31,330 bases of DNA from an uncultured Oscillospiraceae bacterium. GTDB lineage: Bacteria > Bacillota > Clostridia > Oscillospirales > Ruminococcaceae. Under the pieces are notes generated by a model that was given only the letters and a program-made list of their open reading frames with translations, ran no database searches and had not been told where the DNA came from. Each line of letters starts with the position of its first letter. Within the stretch, counting starts at the first letter, position 1. Shown in pieces: positions 1-6,397 of this stretch. The DNA is taken from contig CAKTCT010000030.1 of assembly GCA_934539585.1 (NCBI GenBank), forward strand, positions 1-31,330, read 5' to 3'. The translations under genes were made by a program, and so were the position numbers.

Positions 1-428
1 GCGATGCGCTGTTTGTCCACGGAGAAGTAACCGTCCATATTCTCCGCCAGCTTCTCAAAGAAGATGGGGACGGGCGCACTGCGGCGCAGAGCCTCCATGA
101 ACACCTCGTAATTCTGCACGTCCCCCGTAAGGTTCGCCGCCAGCTCCGGCAGGGGCTTGCCTGCTGTCTGGCTCACATCAAAAACCGTAACCGGCTTGTA
201 CATCGGAATCCTGATTTCTTTCTCTTCCATGATGGCTTTACCGTCAGCATCCAGCATGGGGAGCTTGGTGTCCGGGTCGAGCTTTGCTTCTTCAATTTTC
301 TTCTTGAAGGGCGTGGGGGCGATGATTTTAATGCCTTTTTCGCCCTTTTTGACGCTTCTTCCGAACTGGTCGCGCCATTTGTTGAAGCCCGCCACATGGG
401 TGGCGTCGGGGCGCTGCATATAGATGTG
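1..428 (-). pseudogene. ArdC-like antirestriction / ssDNA-binding domain protein, fragment
   Basis: A minus-strand frame is open from the left window edge to about 428. It reads MQRPDATHVAGFNKWRDQF, then a lysine-rich stretch and a segment ending GYFSVDKQRIA. This is the N-terminal domain of ArdC-like (DUF1738) proteins, which occur in conjugative elements and bind single-stranded DNA or counter restriction. Family members normally carry several dozen residues before the MQRPDATHV motif. Here homology stops at an Ile-Tyr just upstream (about 423), and the frame then enters hairpin repeat DNA. The ATG at 419 is an internal methionine of the family and has no ribosome binding site. The gene is therefore probably a 5'-truncated relic. 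Its 3' part lies outside the window and could not be judged. Family recognition is from memory of the motif. Confidence 0.75.
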
Positions 429-511
429 TTTCGCCCTCTGCGGAGGGCGAGGAAGGGGCTTTGCCCCTTCCATCCCCACCAGCCTTTTTCAAAAGGCTGG
501 ACCGAAAACTT
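429..511 (+). repeat. Hairpin element, right-end fragment (copy A)
   Basis: This 83-bp piece matches the right end of the complete elements at 1704-2318 and 9474-9939. It has three consecutive hairpins: TCGCCCTC/GAGGGCGA, GGAAGGGGC/GCCCCTTCC and CCAGCCTTTT/AAAAGGCTGG. It ends in the terminal motif AAAACTT at 505-511. Bases 429-482 are identical to the last 54 bases of the window. The rest of the element is absent, and the ArdC relic begins directly at the broken side. Confidence 0.85.
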
Positions 512-539
512 GATTTGTGCTGGCGGGTAGGTTTTACGA

Positions 540-625
540 ATCTTACGGGCAACTCAGATCGTCGCCGCGCAGCCTGTCGCGCGGCAACCAAAGCTCATCG
601 CGAGGTGCTAGGCCGCGGCGACACC
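540..625 (+). repeat. Companion repeat module (copy 1)
   Basis: A second repeat type lies about 30 bp outside the end of element copy A. It starts near CTTACGGG (542-549) and contains a 22-bp imperfect palindrome GCCGCGC...GCGCGGC at 564-585, followed by a TCGCGAGG motif. The same 22-bp palindrome, letter for letter, occurs at 2010-2031 and, inverted, at 9396-9417. The lacI-family promoter begins directly after it. Confidence 0.75.
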
Positions 626-630
626 CGTCG

Positions 631-659
631 TTGCAGTTTCCGCCAAAACATGCTATACT
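631..659 (+). promoter_or_regulatory. Sigma-A promoter of the LacI-family gene
   Basis: The -35 box is TTGCAG (631-636) and the -10 box is TATACT (654-659), with a 17-bp spacer. A TG at 651-652 gives an extended -10. The predicted leader is about 20 nt and carries the ribosome binding site AAAGGAG at 674-680. Confidence 0.8.
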
Positions 660-687
660 AAAGAAAATCCCCGAAAGGAGCAGCGCC

Positions 688-1707
688 ATGGTCACGATCA
701 AAGACATCGCCGCCCGCAGCGGCGTCTCCATCGCAACGGTGTCCAAACACATCAACGGCATCCCCGTTAAGGAAGAAAACCGCCTCCGCATCGACGAGGC
801 CATCGCCGCTCTGGGCTACCGGGTGAACAGCGCCGCCCGCACCCTGAAAACCCGCCGCTCCATGACCGTGGGCGTCCTCCTGGACAGCCTCTCCAACCTC
901 TTTTACACCTCCGTGATCTCCGAGGCCGAGGAACTCCTCCAGGCCCAGGGCTACACCTCCATCCTCTTTGAGACCCAGGACTCCCTGGACCGCGCCCTCC
1001 GGGGCCTGGACCTCTTTTCCTCCAAATCCGTGGACGGCATCCTCTACCTCTCCAGCCGCTGTCGCCCGGAAATCCTGGCCCGGTGCGCCCGGCTGAACAT
1101 CCCCCTGACCGTGGTGGACTCCATCACCCCCGACGCCTCCCCGGCCTGCGACTTCGTGGTGACGGAAAACGCCCGGGGTGCCTTCTCCGCCGTGGAGTAC
1201 CTCCAGTCCAAGGGCCACCGGGACATCGGCGTCATCACCGGCTCCCCCGCCCATTTTTCCGCCAACGAGCGGCTCCGGGGCTACCGGAACGCCCTGGCCC
1301 AGGCCGCCATCCCCCTCCGTGAGGAGTGGGTCCTCCGGGACGAGTACAACATTGACGGCGGCTACCGCTGCACCCAGCGGCTGCTCCAGTGCCCACAGCG
1401 GCCCACAGCGCTCTTGATCTGTAACTATTTCATGACCATCGGGGCGGTAATGGCCCTGAACGAGGCCAACATCTCCATCCCCGACGGCATTTCCGTGGTG
1501 AGCTTTGACGAAATCGAGCTGATCAAGGCCATGAAACCCCGGCTGACCACAGTAAACCAACAGATTTCCGTCATCGCCGCCCGGGCCGTGGAACGCCTCA
1601 TCGCCCGGATCACCGGCCAGCAGCCCCCCGAGACCGTCCAGCTGATTCCCACGGTCCTGGTAGAACGCGACTCTGTCACAGAAACAACACCCCGCCCCGC
1701 CAATTAA
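688..1707 (+). CDS. LacI-family transcriptional regulator
   Basis: This is a 339-residue protein of typical LacI/GalR length. The N-terminus (VTIKDIAARSGVSIATVSKH, residues 2-21) is the LacI helix-turn-helix, followed by a hinge region to about residue 60. The rest is the periplasmic-binding-protein-like effector domain, with the family's VGVLLDSLSN start and the C-terminal segment VVSFDEIELIKAMKPRLTTV. The ATG at 688 is chosen because AAAGGAG precedes it by 7 bp and the helix-turn-helix begins there; the open frame continues further upstream but that part is repeat DNA. The effector, presumably a sugar or nucleoside, cannot be told, and no catabolic genes sit beside it. The TAA stop is formed by the end of the downstream repeat element. 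Confidence 0.93.
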   Translation: MVTIKDIAARSGVSIATVSKHINGIPVKEENRLRIDEAIAALGYRVNSAARTLKTRRSMTVGVLLDSLSNLFYTSVISEAEELLQAQGYTSILFETQDSLDRALRGLDLFSSKSVDGILYLSSRCRPEILARCARLNIPLTVVDSITPDASPACDFVVTENARGAFSAVEYLQSKGHRDIGVITGSPAHFSANERLRGYRNALAQAAIPLREEWVLRDEYNIDGGYRCTQRLLQCPQRPTALLICNYFMTIGAVMALNEANISIPDGISVVSFDEIELIKAMKPRLTTVNQQISVIAARAVERLIARITGQQPPETVQLIPTVLVERDSVTETTPRPAN

Positions 1708-2318
1708 GTTTTCGGTCCAGCCTTTTGAAAAAAGGCTGGCAGGTGGAGGGCGGAGCCCTCCTCGCCCTCCGCAGAGGGCGAAACACTCCTAATGATACCA
1801 AAAGATCAGGAAGGGAGGTCCGACAGCCCGGTGGGTTGTCGGACCGTGGGGAACCCTATCAAGGGGTTCCCCGCAGGACGCAGTCCTGCACAACTACGCA
1901 CGAACGAAAACCGCGCCAGCAAGGGAAACGAACAACGTTCCGACTCGCTGACGCGGTTTTCCTATGGACTTTTTCGACGCCGAAAATCTTACGTGCTCTT
2001 TCCTCCGTCGCCGCGCAGCCTGTCGCGCGGCTAATAAAACTTGACGCGAAGAAAACAGCCGCGGCGGCATGGGAGCGGCGACACGCCGCCGCTGGCGCGG
2101 TTTTACGCTTTGGATAAATTAGCAGTGCGTCATGCCGCAATTTCTTTGAAATTGCGGCCGCGGGGACATCCGCGGGCGGCCTGCGGGCCGCCTTTTCCTT
2201 GTTTTGGGTTGCGCCCGAGGCGCAACGGGGGTGGAGTTTCGCCCTCTGCGGAGGGCGACCAAAGGCGCTGCCTTTGGAATCTGCCAGCCTTTTGAAAAAG
2301 GCTGGACCCAAAACTTAA
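1704..2318 (+). repeat. Complete multi-hairpin element with terminal inverted repeats (copy B)
   Basis: The ends are TTAAGTTTT (1704-1712) and AAAACTTAA (2310-2318). Each end is followed inward by three hairpins: CCAGCCTTTT/AAAAGGCTGG; GGAGGGC/GCCCTCC on the left or CCAAAGGC/GCCTTTGG on the right; and TCGCCCTC/GAGGGCGA. Between them lie an unpaired conserved core (1788-1817), palindromes with centres near 1832, 1862 and 1885, a long CCGCGCCAGC stem, an internal companion module (1986-2070, palindrome 2010-2031), then GCCGCAATTT/AAATTGCGGC, GGCGGCC/GGCCGCC and GTTGCGC/GCGCAAC. No convincing reading frame or transposase is present. It fills the whole gap between the convergent LacI and LysR genes and may serve as a bidirectional terminator. 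Copy C lacks the internal module and is about 150 bp shorter. Confidence 0.88.
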
Positions 2319-3235
2319 TTTTGCTCACACGCCGTCTGCAGCGTTTTCACCAGCTGCTTGGCGTCCTCGCTCAACACCTTCCCCTTGGGCCGGATCACCA
2401 CGTCCCGATTGAGTATCCCCGACAGCTTACAGGGCCGCGTGACCATCCCCCGCTGATTCAGCAGGTCCTCCGGCACCGGCGACACCCACATATACGCCCC
2501 CTTCACCCGCTGGAGCAGATCGAACTGGCTCCCCCGGTCGTAAATGTAGATCCGCTTCATGGACGCCTCCAGCTCCGCCCCCTGCTTGATCTGGCTGAAG
2601 GACAGCGACGGCGTCTGATAGTCCCCATGGACGATCTCCGGATACCCGGCCAGCTTGTGATAAGGCACCTCCGCCAGCCCCGCCAAGGGGTGGTCCTTGG
2701 AGAACATCACCGCCAGCTTGAACTCCCGCAGCACCTCGGAGTCCAGCTGGTTCTCCGCCAGCAGCTGCTGGAAATACCCCTCGTGGCGCACCTGGTACCG
2801 GATGATCCCGAAGTCCATGTCCCCGCTGGCCACCAGATTCACCGTGTTGTTGGCGTCGGTCTCCCGGAAGTGGACGTTGATGTGCTCCCGGTCCACCCGC
2901 CCGTTGAGAAAATCGGCGAAGGCAGCCGCCACATAGCTGGCCCGGGGCACCGCCACGTTGAGCTCCAGCGCCGTGGTGGAGTGGGGCCGGTACAGCGACT
3001 CCAGCTCGTCCAGCTGGGCGGTGATGCTCTGGGCGTAGGCCAGAAACTCCTCCCCCCGGGGCGTCGGCGTCACGCCCTTGGCGGTCCGCTTGAAGATGGT
3101 GATGCCCAGCTCCGCCTCCAGGTCCTTGATGGCCCGGCTCAGGTTGGGCTGCCCCATGTACAGGTTCTGGGCGGCCTTGCTGATGGACCGCACCCGGTTG
3201 ACCTCAACGACGTATCGCAGCACCGTGGTGTTCAT
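2315..3235 (-). CDS. LysR-family transcriptional regulator
   Basis: A 306-residue protein with an N-terminal winged helix-turn-helix (residues 1-60, including SISKAAQNLYMGQPNLSRAI) and a substrate-binding domain. Length and layout are standard for LysR regulators. The ATG at 3235 is preceded by GAGGAGG; the frame extends 15 codons upstream, but those residues are not family-like. It is divergent from the iron alcohol dehydrogenase (start 3403) across a 167-bp gap. This is the classical LysR arrangement, so control of that gene is a reasonable inference. The co-inducer is unknown. The stop codon TAA (2317-2315) lies within the end motif of repeat copy B. Confidence 0.93.
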   Translation of the reverse strand: MNTTVLRYVVEVNRVRSISKAAQNLYMGQPNLSRAIKDLEAELGITIFKRTAKGVTPTPRGEEFLAYAQSITAQLDELESLYRPHSTTALELNVAVPRASYVAAAFADFLNGRVDREHINVHFRETDANNTVNLVASGDMDFGIIRYQVRHEGYFQQLLAENQLDSEVLREFKLAVMFSKDHPLAGLAEVPYHKLAGYPEIVHGDYQTPSLSFSQIKQGAELEASMKRIYIYDRGSQFDLLQRVKGAYMWVSPVPEDLLNQRGMVTRPCKLSGILNRDVVIRPKGKVLSEDAKQLVKTLQTACEQN

Positions 3236-3310
3236 ACGCTGCCTCCTCAAAAAAATTCCAGATTTCTCCGGTATGTACAAAAATGTATCGCCGCTATCTC
3301 AATTTTATAT

Positions 3311-3339
3311 TTCCCAAAACGGAAAAACCATGTTAAAAT
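3311..3339 (+). promoter_or_regulatory. Putative promoter of the alcohol dehydrogenase
   Basis: An extended -10, TGT-TAAAAT (3331-3339), lies 17 bp from a weak -35-like TTCCCA (3311-3316). A poor -35 box fits a promoter that needs an activator, such as the divergent LysR protein. A short inverted repeat GGGAT/ATCCC (3353-3366) lies in the leader. Confidence 0.5.
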
Positions 3340-3402
3340 AATAACAAGACAAGGGATCTGGTATCCCGCAGGATGTTTTCAGAGAAAAAGGAGAGATTTT
3401 GT

Positions 3403-4614
3403 ATGGCACGTTTTACTTTACCCCGCGATCTGTACCACGGAAAAGGCTCTTTGGAAGAACTGAAGAACCTGACTGGCAAAAAAGCAATCATCGTTGTCGG
3501 CGGCGGCTCCATGAAGCGCTTCGGCTTCCTCCAGAAAGCGGAAGACTACCTCAAAGCGGCCGGCATGGAAGTAAAGCTCTTTGAAGGCGTCGAGCCCGAC
3601 CCTTCTGTTGAGACCGTTATGAAAGGCGCCGAAGTCATGCGGGAATTCCAGCCCGACTGGATCGTCGCCATGGGCGGCGGCTCCCCCATCGACGCGGCCA
3701 AGGCCATGTGGGTCTTCTATGAGTACCCCGAGACCACCTTTGAGGAGATCATTACCCCCTTCAGCTTCCCGACCCTCCGGACCAAAGCCCACTTCTGCGC
3801 CATCCCCTCTACATCGGGCACCGCCACGGAAGTCACCGCGTTCTCCGTCATCACCGACTACCATAAGGGCATCAAGTACCCCCTGGCCGACTTCAACATT
3901 ACCCCGGACGTGGCCATCGTTGACCCCGACCTGGCCGAGACCATGCCCGCCAAGCTGACGGCCCACACCGGCATGGACGCCATGACCCACGCCATCGAAG
4001 CCTACGTTTCCACCCTCCACTGCGACTACACCGACCCCCTGGCCCTCCACGCCATCGAGATGATTCACAACGATCTGAAAAAATCCTACGACGGCGACAT
4101 GGAAGCCCGGGACCGGATGCACAACGCCCAGTGCCTGGCCGGTATGGCCTTCTCCAACGCCCTGCTGGGCATCGTCCACTCCATGGCCCACAAGACCGGC
4201 GCGGCTTACACCGGCGGCCACATCATCCACGGCGCGGCCAACGCCATGTACCTGCCCAAGGTCATCCAGTTCAACGCCAAGAACCCCGAAGCCGCTGAGC
4301 GCTACGCCCAGATTGCCCGGTTCATCGGCCTGGAAGGCGCCTGCACCAACTGCCTGGTCAAGGCTCTAGTCAAGGAGCTCCGGGAAATGAACAAGGCCCT
4401 GAACATCCCGCTGGCCATCAAGAACTACGGCCAGGGCGGCGTCATCGCCGACGAGAGCATCATCGACGAGAAGGAGTTCCTGGAGAAGCTGCCGGAAGTG
4501 GCCAAGAACGCCATCGGCGACGCCTGCACCGGCTCCAACCCCCGGATCCCCACCCAGGAAGAGATGGAGAAGCTCCTCAAAGCCTGCTACTACGATCTGG
4601 ACGTGGATTTCTAA
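3403..4614 (+). CDS. Iron-containing alcohol dehydrogenase, AdhE C-domain type
   Basis: A 403-residue group III alcohol dehydrogenase that reduces short-chain aldehydes to alcohols with NAD(P)H, or the reverse. Visible features are the dinucleotide-binding GGGSPIDAAKAMW (91-103), the PSTSGTATEVT segment (135-145), and metal ligands expected at Asp192, His196, His259 and His276. The phrase KAMWVFYEYPE and overall similarity point to the alcohol dehydrogenase domain of bifunctional AdhE, here without the acetaldehyde dehydrogenase half. The ATG at 3403 follows AAAAGGAGA. The protein is cytosolic and probably fermentative. Control by the divergent LysR gene is likely but not proven. The exact aldehyde substrate cannot be read from sequence. 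Confidence 0.93.
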   Translation: MARFTLPRDLYHGKGSLEELKNLTGKKAIIVVGGGSMKRFGFLQKAEDYLKAAGMEVKLFEGVEPDPSVETVMKGAEVMREFQPDWIVAMGGGSPIDAAKAMWVFYEYPETTFEEIITPFSFPTLRTKAHFCAIPSTSGTATEVTAFSVITDYHKGIKYPLADFNITPDVAIVDPDLAETMPAKLTAHTGMDAMTHAIEAYVSTLHCDYTDPLALHAIEMIHNDLKKSYDGDMEARDRMHNAQCLAGMAFSNALLGIVHSMAHKTGAAYTGGHIIHGAANAMYLPKVIQFNAKNPEAAERYAQIARFIGLEGACTNCLVKALVKELREMNKALNIPLAIKNYGQGGVIADESIIDEKEFLEKLPEVAKNAIGDACTGSNPRIPTQEEMEKLLKACYYDLDVDF

Positions 4615-4628
4615 ACTGCGCATCAAAA

Positions 4629-4660
4629 AAGGGCGGGTCCGGATGGATTCGCCCTTCTCT
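4629..4660 (+). terminator. Terminator after the alcohol dehydrogenase gene
   Basis: The stem AAGGGCG (4629-4635) / CGCCCTT (4650-4656) is followed by a pyrimidine run TCTCT, 15 nt after the stop codon. The stem is short with a 14-nt loop, so strength is moderate. Confidence 0.6.
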
Positions 4661-4729
4661 GCTATCCGGCAATCCCTTTCTATTTTACCGCGTTTCGGAA
4701 AGAAACGCAAGGATTCTCTGCCGGTTTGG

Positions 4730-4969
4730 CTATTTTCTCTTTCGCCGCCTGATAAGCTGCTCCGCCGTCTCGGGAATATTCGTCCGCCGCAGCAGATAGT
4801 CCACGCTGACGCCGTAAAAATCCGCCAGCGCACAAAGCACCTCCGGCGGGATCATGCGGCCGCCGGTCTCATAGCTGGAATAGGTCCGTTGGGGCAGATT
4901 GATGGCCTCCCCCAGTTCCTTCTGGGTCAGGTCATGATCCTCCCGTAAATCGCGCAGTCGCATTTCCAT
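4730..4969 (-). CDS. Small XRE-family repressor (tandem copy 1)
   Basis: A 79-residue protein that is almost entirely one Cro/CI-type helix-turn-helix (residues 5-62, core LTQKELGEAINLPQRTYSSY), followed by a basic tail RRRKRK. The start at 4969 is chosen by analogy with the neighbouring paralogue: both have a TGGGNGAT sequence just upstream of ATGGA. It begins 30 nt after the stop of the paralogue at 5000-5242 and is roughly three-quarters identical to it, so the pair arose by tandem duplication. The recognition-helix region differs between the two (KELGEAINL against AAVGAAINV), so binding sites may have diverged. Such single-domain repressors are typical of mobile-element control modules. 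Confidence 0.88.
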   Translation of the reverse strand: MEMRLRDLREDHDLTQKELGEAINLPQRTYSSYETGGRMIPPEVLCALADFYGVSVDYLLRRTNIPETAEQLIRRRKRK

Positions 4970-4999
4970 AAACATCCCCCATTCTGGCAAGAAGTTCGC

Positions 5000-5242
5000 T
5001 CATTTTTTCTTCCGTAGCCGTTCTAGCAGCTGCTCTGCCGTCTCGGGAATGTCCGTCTGCCGCAGCAAGTAATCCACGCTGACACTGTAAAAGTTCGCCA
5101 GTGCGCAAAGCACCTCTGGCGGAATCATACGGCCGCCGGTTTCATAATAGGCATAGGTCCGCTGCGGGACGTTGATTGCCGCCCCTACGGCGGCTTGAGT
5201 CAAGTCCCTGTCCTCCCGAAGGTCACGGATTCGTGTCTCCAT
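5000..5242 (-). CDS. Small XRE-family repressor (tandem copy 2)
   Basis: An 80-residue Cro/CI-type helix-turn-helix protein, paralogous to the gene at 4730-4969. The DNA-binding domain covers residues 5-62 and the shared segment GGRMIPPEVLCALA is unchanged in both copies. The ATG at 5242 has a GGGTGA-like ribosome binding site. It is the upstream gene of the pair and faces a plus-strand gene across 91 bp that hold an inverted repeat and a promoter. It is therefore the best candidate for an autoregulator acting there. The repressed partner was probably the small gene whose start survives at 5334. Confidence 0.9.
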   Translation of the reverse strand: METRIRDLREDRDLTQAAVGAAINVPQRTYAYYETGGRMIPPEVLCALANFYSVSVDYLLRQTDIPETAEQLLERLRKKK

Positions 5243-5266
5243 AAGTATCACCCATTTTAGTATGGG

Positions 5267-5313
5267 TTAGAACAATTTGTGCTATTGACTTTTTGAATAA
5301 TTTGTTCTAATCT
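5267..5313. promoter_or_regulatory. Operator (inverted repeat) and promoter between XRE genes and the plus-strand gene
   Basis: The arms TTAGAACAATTTGT (5267-5280) and ATAATTTGTTCTAA (5297-5310) form an inverted repeat with core TTAGAACAA and a 16-bp spacer. A plus-strand promoter is present: -35 TTGACT (5285-5290), 17 bp, -10 TAATCT (5308-5313). The right arm covers the promoter spacer and the start of the -10 box, as expected for repression. The XRE proteins next door are the likely ligands. Confidence 0.72.
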
Positions 5314-5333
5314 ATACAAGAGGGAGTGATACT

Positions 5334-5552
5334 ATGCCAGACTACCAGAAAATGTACGCCGCCTTATTCAACCGCATCACCGACGTCATCGAAGAATTGC
5401 AGGAAATCCAGCAGCAGACCGAGGAAATGTACTTGAACACCTTCGAAATCGCCCCGGGCCGGAAGGTTTTGGATATTGCCAAATGGGCAGAAACCCGCTA
5501 TAATAGAACTGTTCACGATTCTCAAGGAAACTCTGGAAAGGAGTTCGTTCCC
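5334..5552 (+). pseudogene. Remnant of a small XRE-associated gene fused in frame to nfnA
   Basis: The ATG at 5334 has a good ribosome binding site (GAGGGAG) and opens with MPDYQKMYAALFNRITDVIE and a Gln/Glu-rich helix to about residue 40. From memory, short proteins of this kind, about 50 residues long, accompany XRE repressors in clostridial genomes. After residue 40 the frame has no recognisable protein character, crosses a strong promoter (5476-5504), and runs without a stop into nfnA. I read it as the 5' part of a small gene whose 3' end was lost. Whether the 353-residue fusion is made as a protein is unknown. Confidence 0.6.
5476..5504 (+). promoter_or_regulatory. Strong sigma-A promoter of nfnAB
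   Basis: -35 TTGCCA (5476-5481), 17-bp spacer, -10 TATAAT (5499-5504). It lies 49 bp before the nfnA ATG and inside the reading frame that begins at 5334, which argues that nfnA is normally transcribed from here. Confidence 0.82.
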
Positions 5553-6395
5553 ATGTACAAGATCCTGAAAAAGGAACCGCTGAACCCGACTGTGACCAAA
5601 ATGGTCATCGACGCTCCGCTCATCGCGCGGAAGGCCGAGCCGGGTCAGTTTATCATCTTCCGCGCCAAGGAAGATTCCGAGCGCATCCCCCTGACCATCG
5701 CCGACTATGACCGGGAAGCCGGCACCGTCACCATCATCTTCCAGATCGTCGGCGGCTCCACCATGGAGCTGAACGCCATGGAAGAAGGCGAGTCCCTCCA
5801 CGACTTCGTCGGCCCCCTGGGCACGGCCAGCCACCTGGACGGCCTGAAAAAGGTGGCCGTAGTCGGCGGCGGCGTGGGCTGCGCCATCGCCTACCCCGTC
5901 GCCAAGAAGCTCCACGAGCTGGGTGCCGAGGTCCACTCCATCGTCGGCTTCCGGAACAAGGACCTGGTCATCCTGGAGGATGAGTTCAAGGCCGTTTCGG
6001 ACAAGCTGGCCATGATGACCGACGACGGAAGCTACGGCGAAAAGGGCCTTGTCACCGCCGCCCTGGAAAAACTCATCACCGAGGGCAACCAGTACGACGA
6101 GGTCATCGCCATCGGCCCCCTGATCATGATGAAATTCGTCTGTCAGGTGACCAAAAAGTACGGCATCAAGACCACCGTCTCCATGAACCCCATTATGATC
6201 GACGGCACCGGCATGTGCGGCGGCTGCCGCCTCACCGTTGGCGGCGAGACCAAGTTCGCCTGCGTGGACGGCCCGGATTTCGACGGCCATCTGGTGGATT
6301 TTGACGAAGCGATGCACCGCGGCACCATGTACCGGGACTTCGAACAGCACGCCCGGGAAGCCGCCTGCAATCTTCTTAAAAAGGAGGTCCGATAA
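5553..6395 (+). CDS. nfnA: NADH-dependent ferredoxin:NADP oxidoreductase, small subunit NfnA
   Basis: A 280-residue protein, full length for NfnA. It has a flavin-binding beta-barrel (about 1-95, with RIPLTI at 45-50 and GPLG at 87-90) and an NAD-binding domain (GGGVGCA, 105-111). The C-terminal [2Fe-2S] site has Cys222, Cys225 and Cys237. Asp217 sits where PyrK-type relatives have the first cysteine, the signature that separates NfnA from dihydroorotate dehydrogenase subunits. With NfnB it forms the cytosolic flavin-based bifurcating transhydrogenase, coupling NADH and reduced ferredoxin to NADPH. The ATG at 5553 is chosen for AAAGGAG at 5537-5543 and family length. nfnB follows after 2 bp. 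Confidence 0.92.
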   Translation: MYKILKKEPLNPTVTKMVIDAPLIARKAEPGQFIIFRAKEDSERIPLTIADYDREAGTVTIIFQIVGGSTMELNAMEEGESLHDFVGPLGTASHLDGLKKVAVVGGGVGCAIAYPVAKKLHELGAEVHSIVGFRNKDLVILEDEFKAVSDKLAMMTDDGSYGEKGLVTAALEKLITEGNQYDEVIAIGPLIMMKFVCQVTKKYGIKTTVSMNPIMIDGTGMCGGCRLTVGGETKFACVDGPDFDGHLVDFDEAMHRGTMYRDFEQHAREAACNLLKKEVR

Positions 6396-6397
6396 TT

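Noticed and set aside
1725..2295. Open frames inside repeat copies B and C (also 9372-9918)
   Set aside because: They run through hairpins that vary by insertions between copies, and no frame is conserved among the copies.
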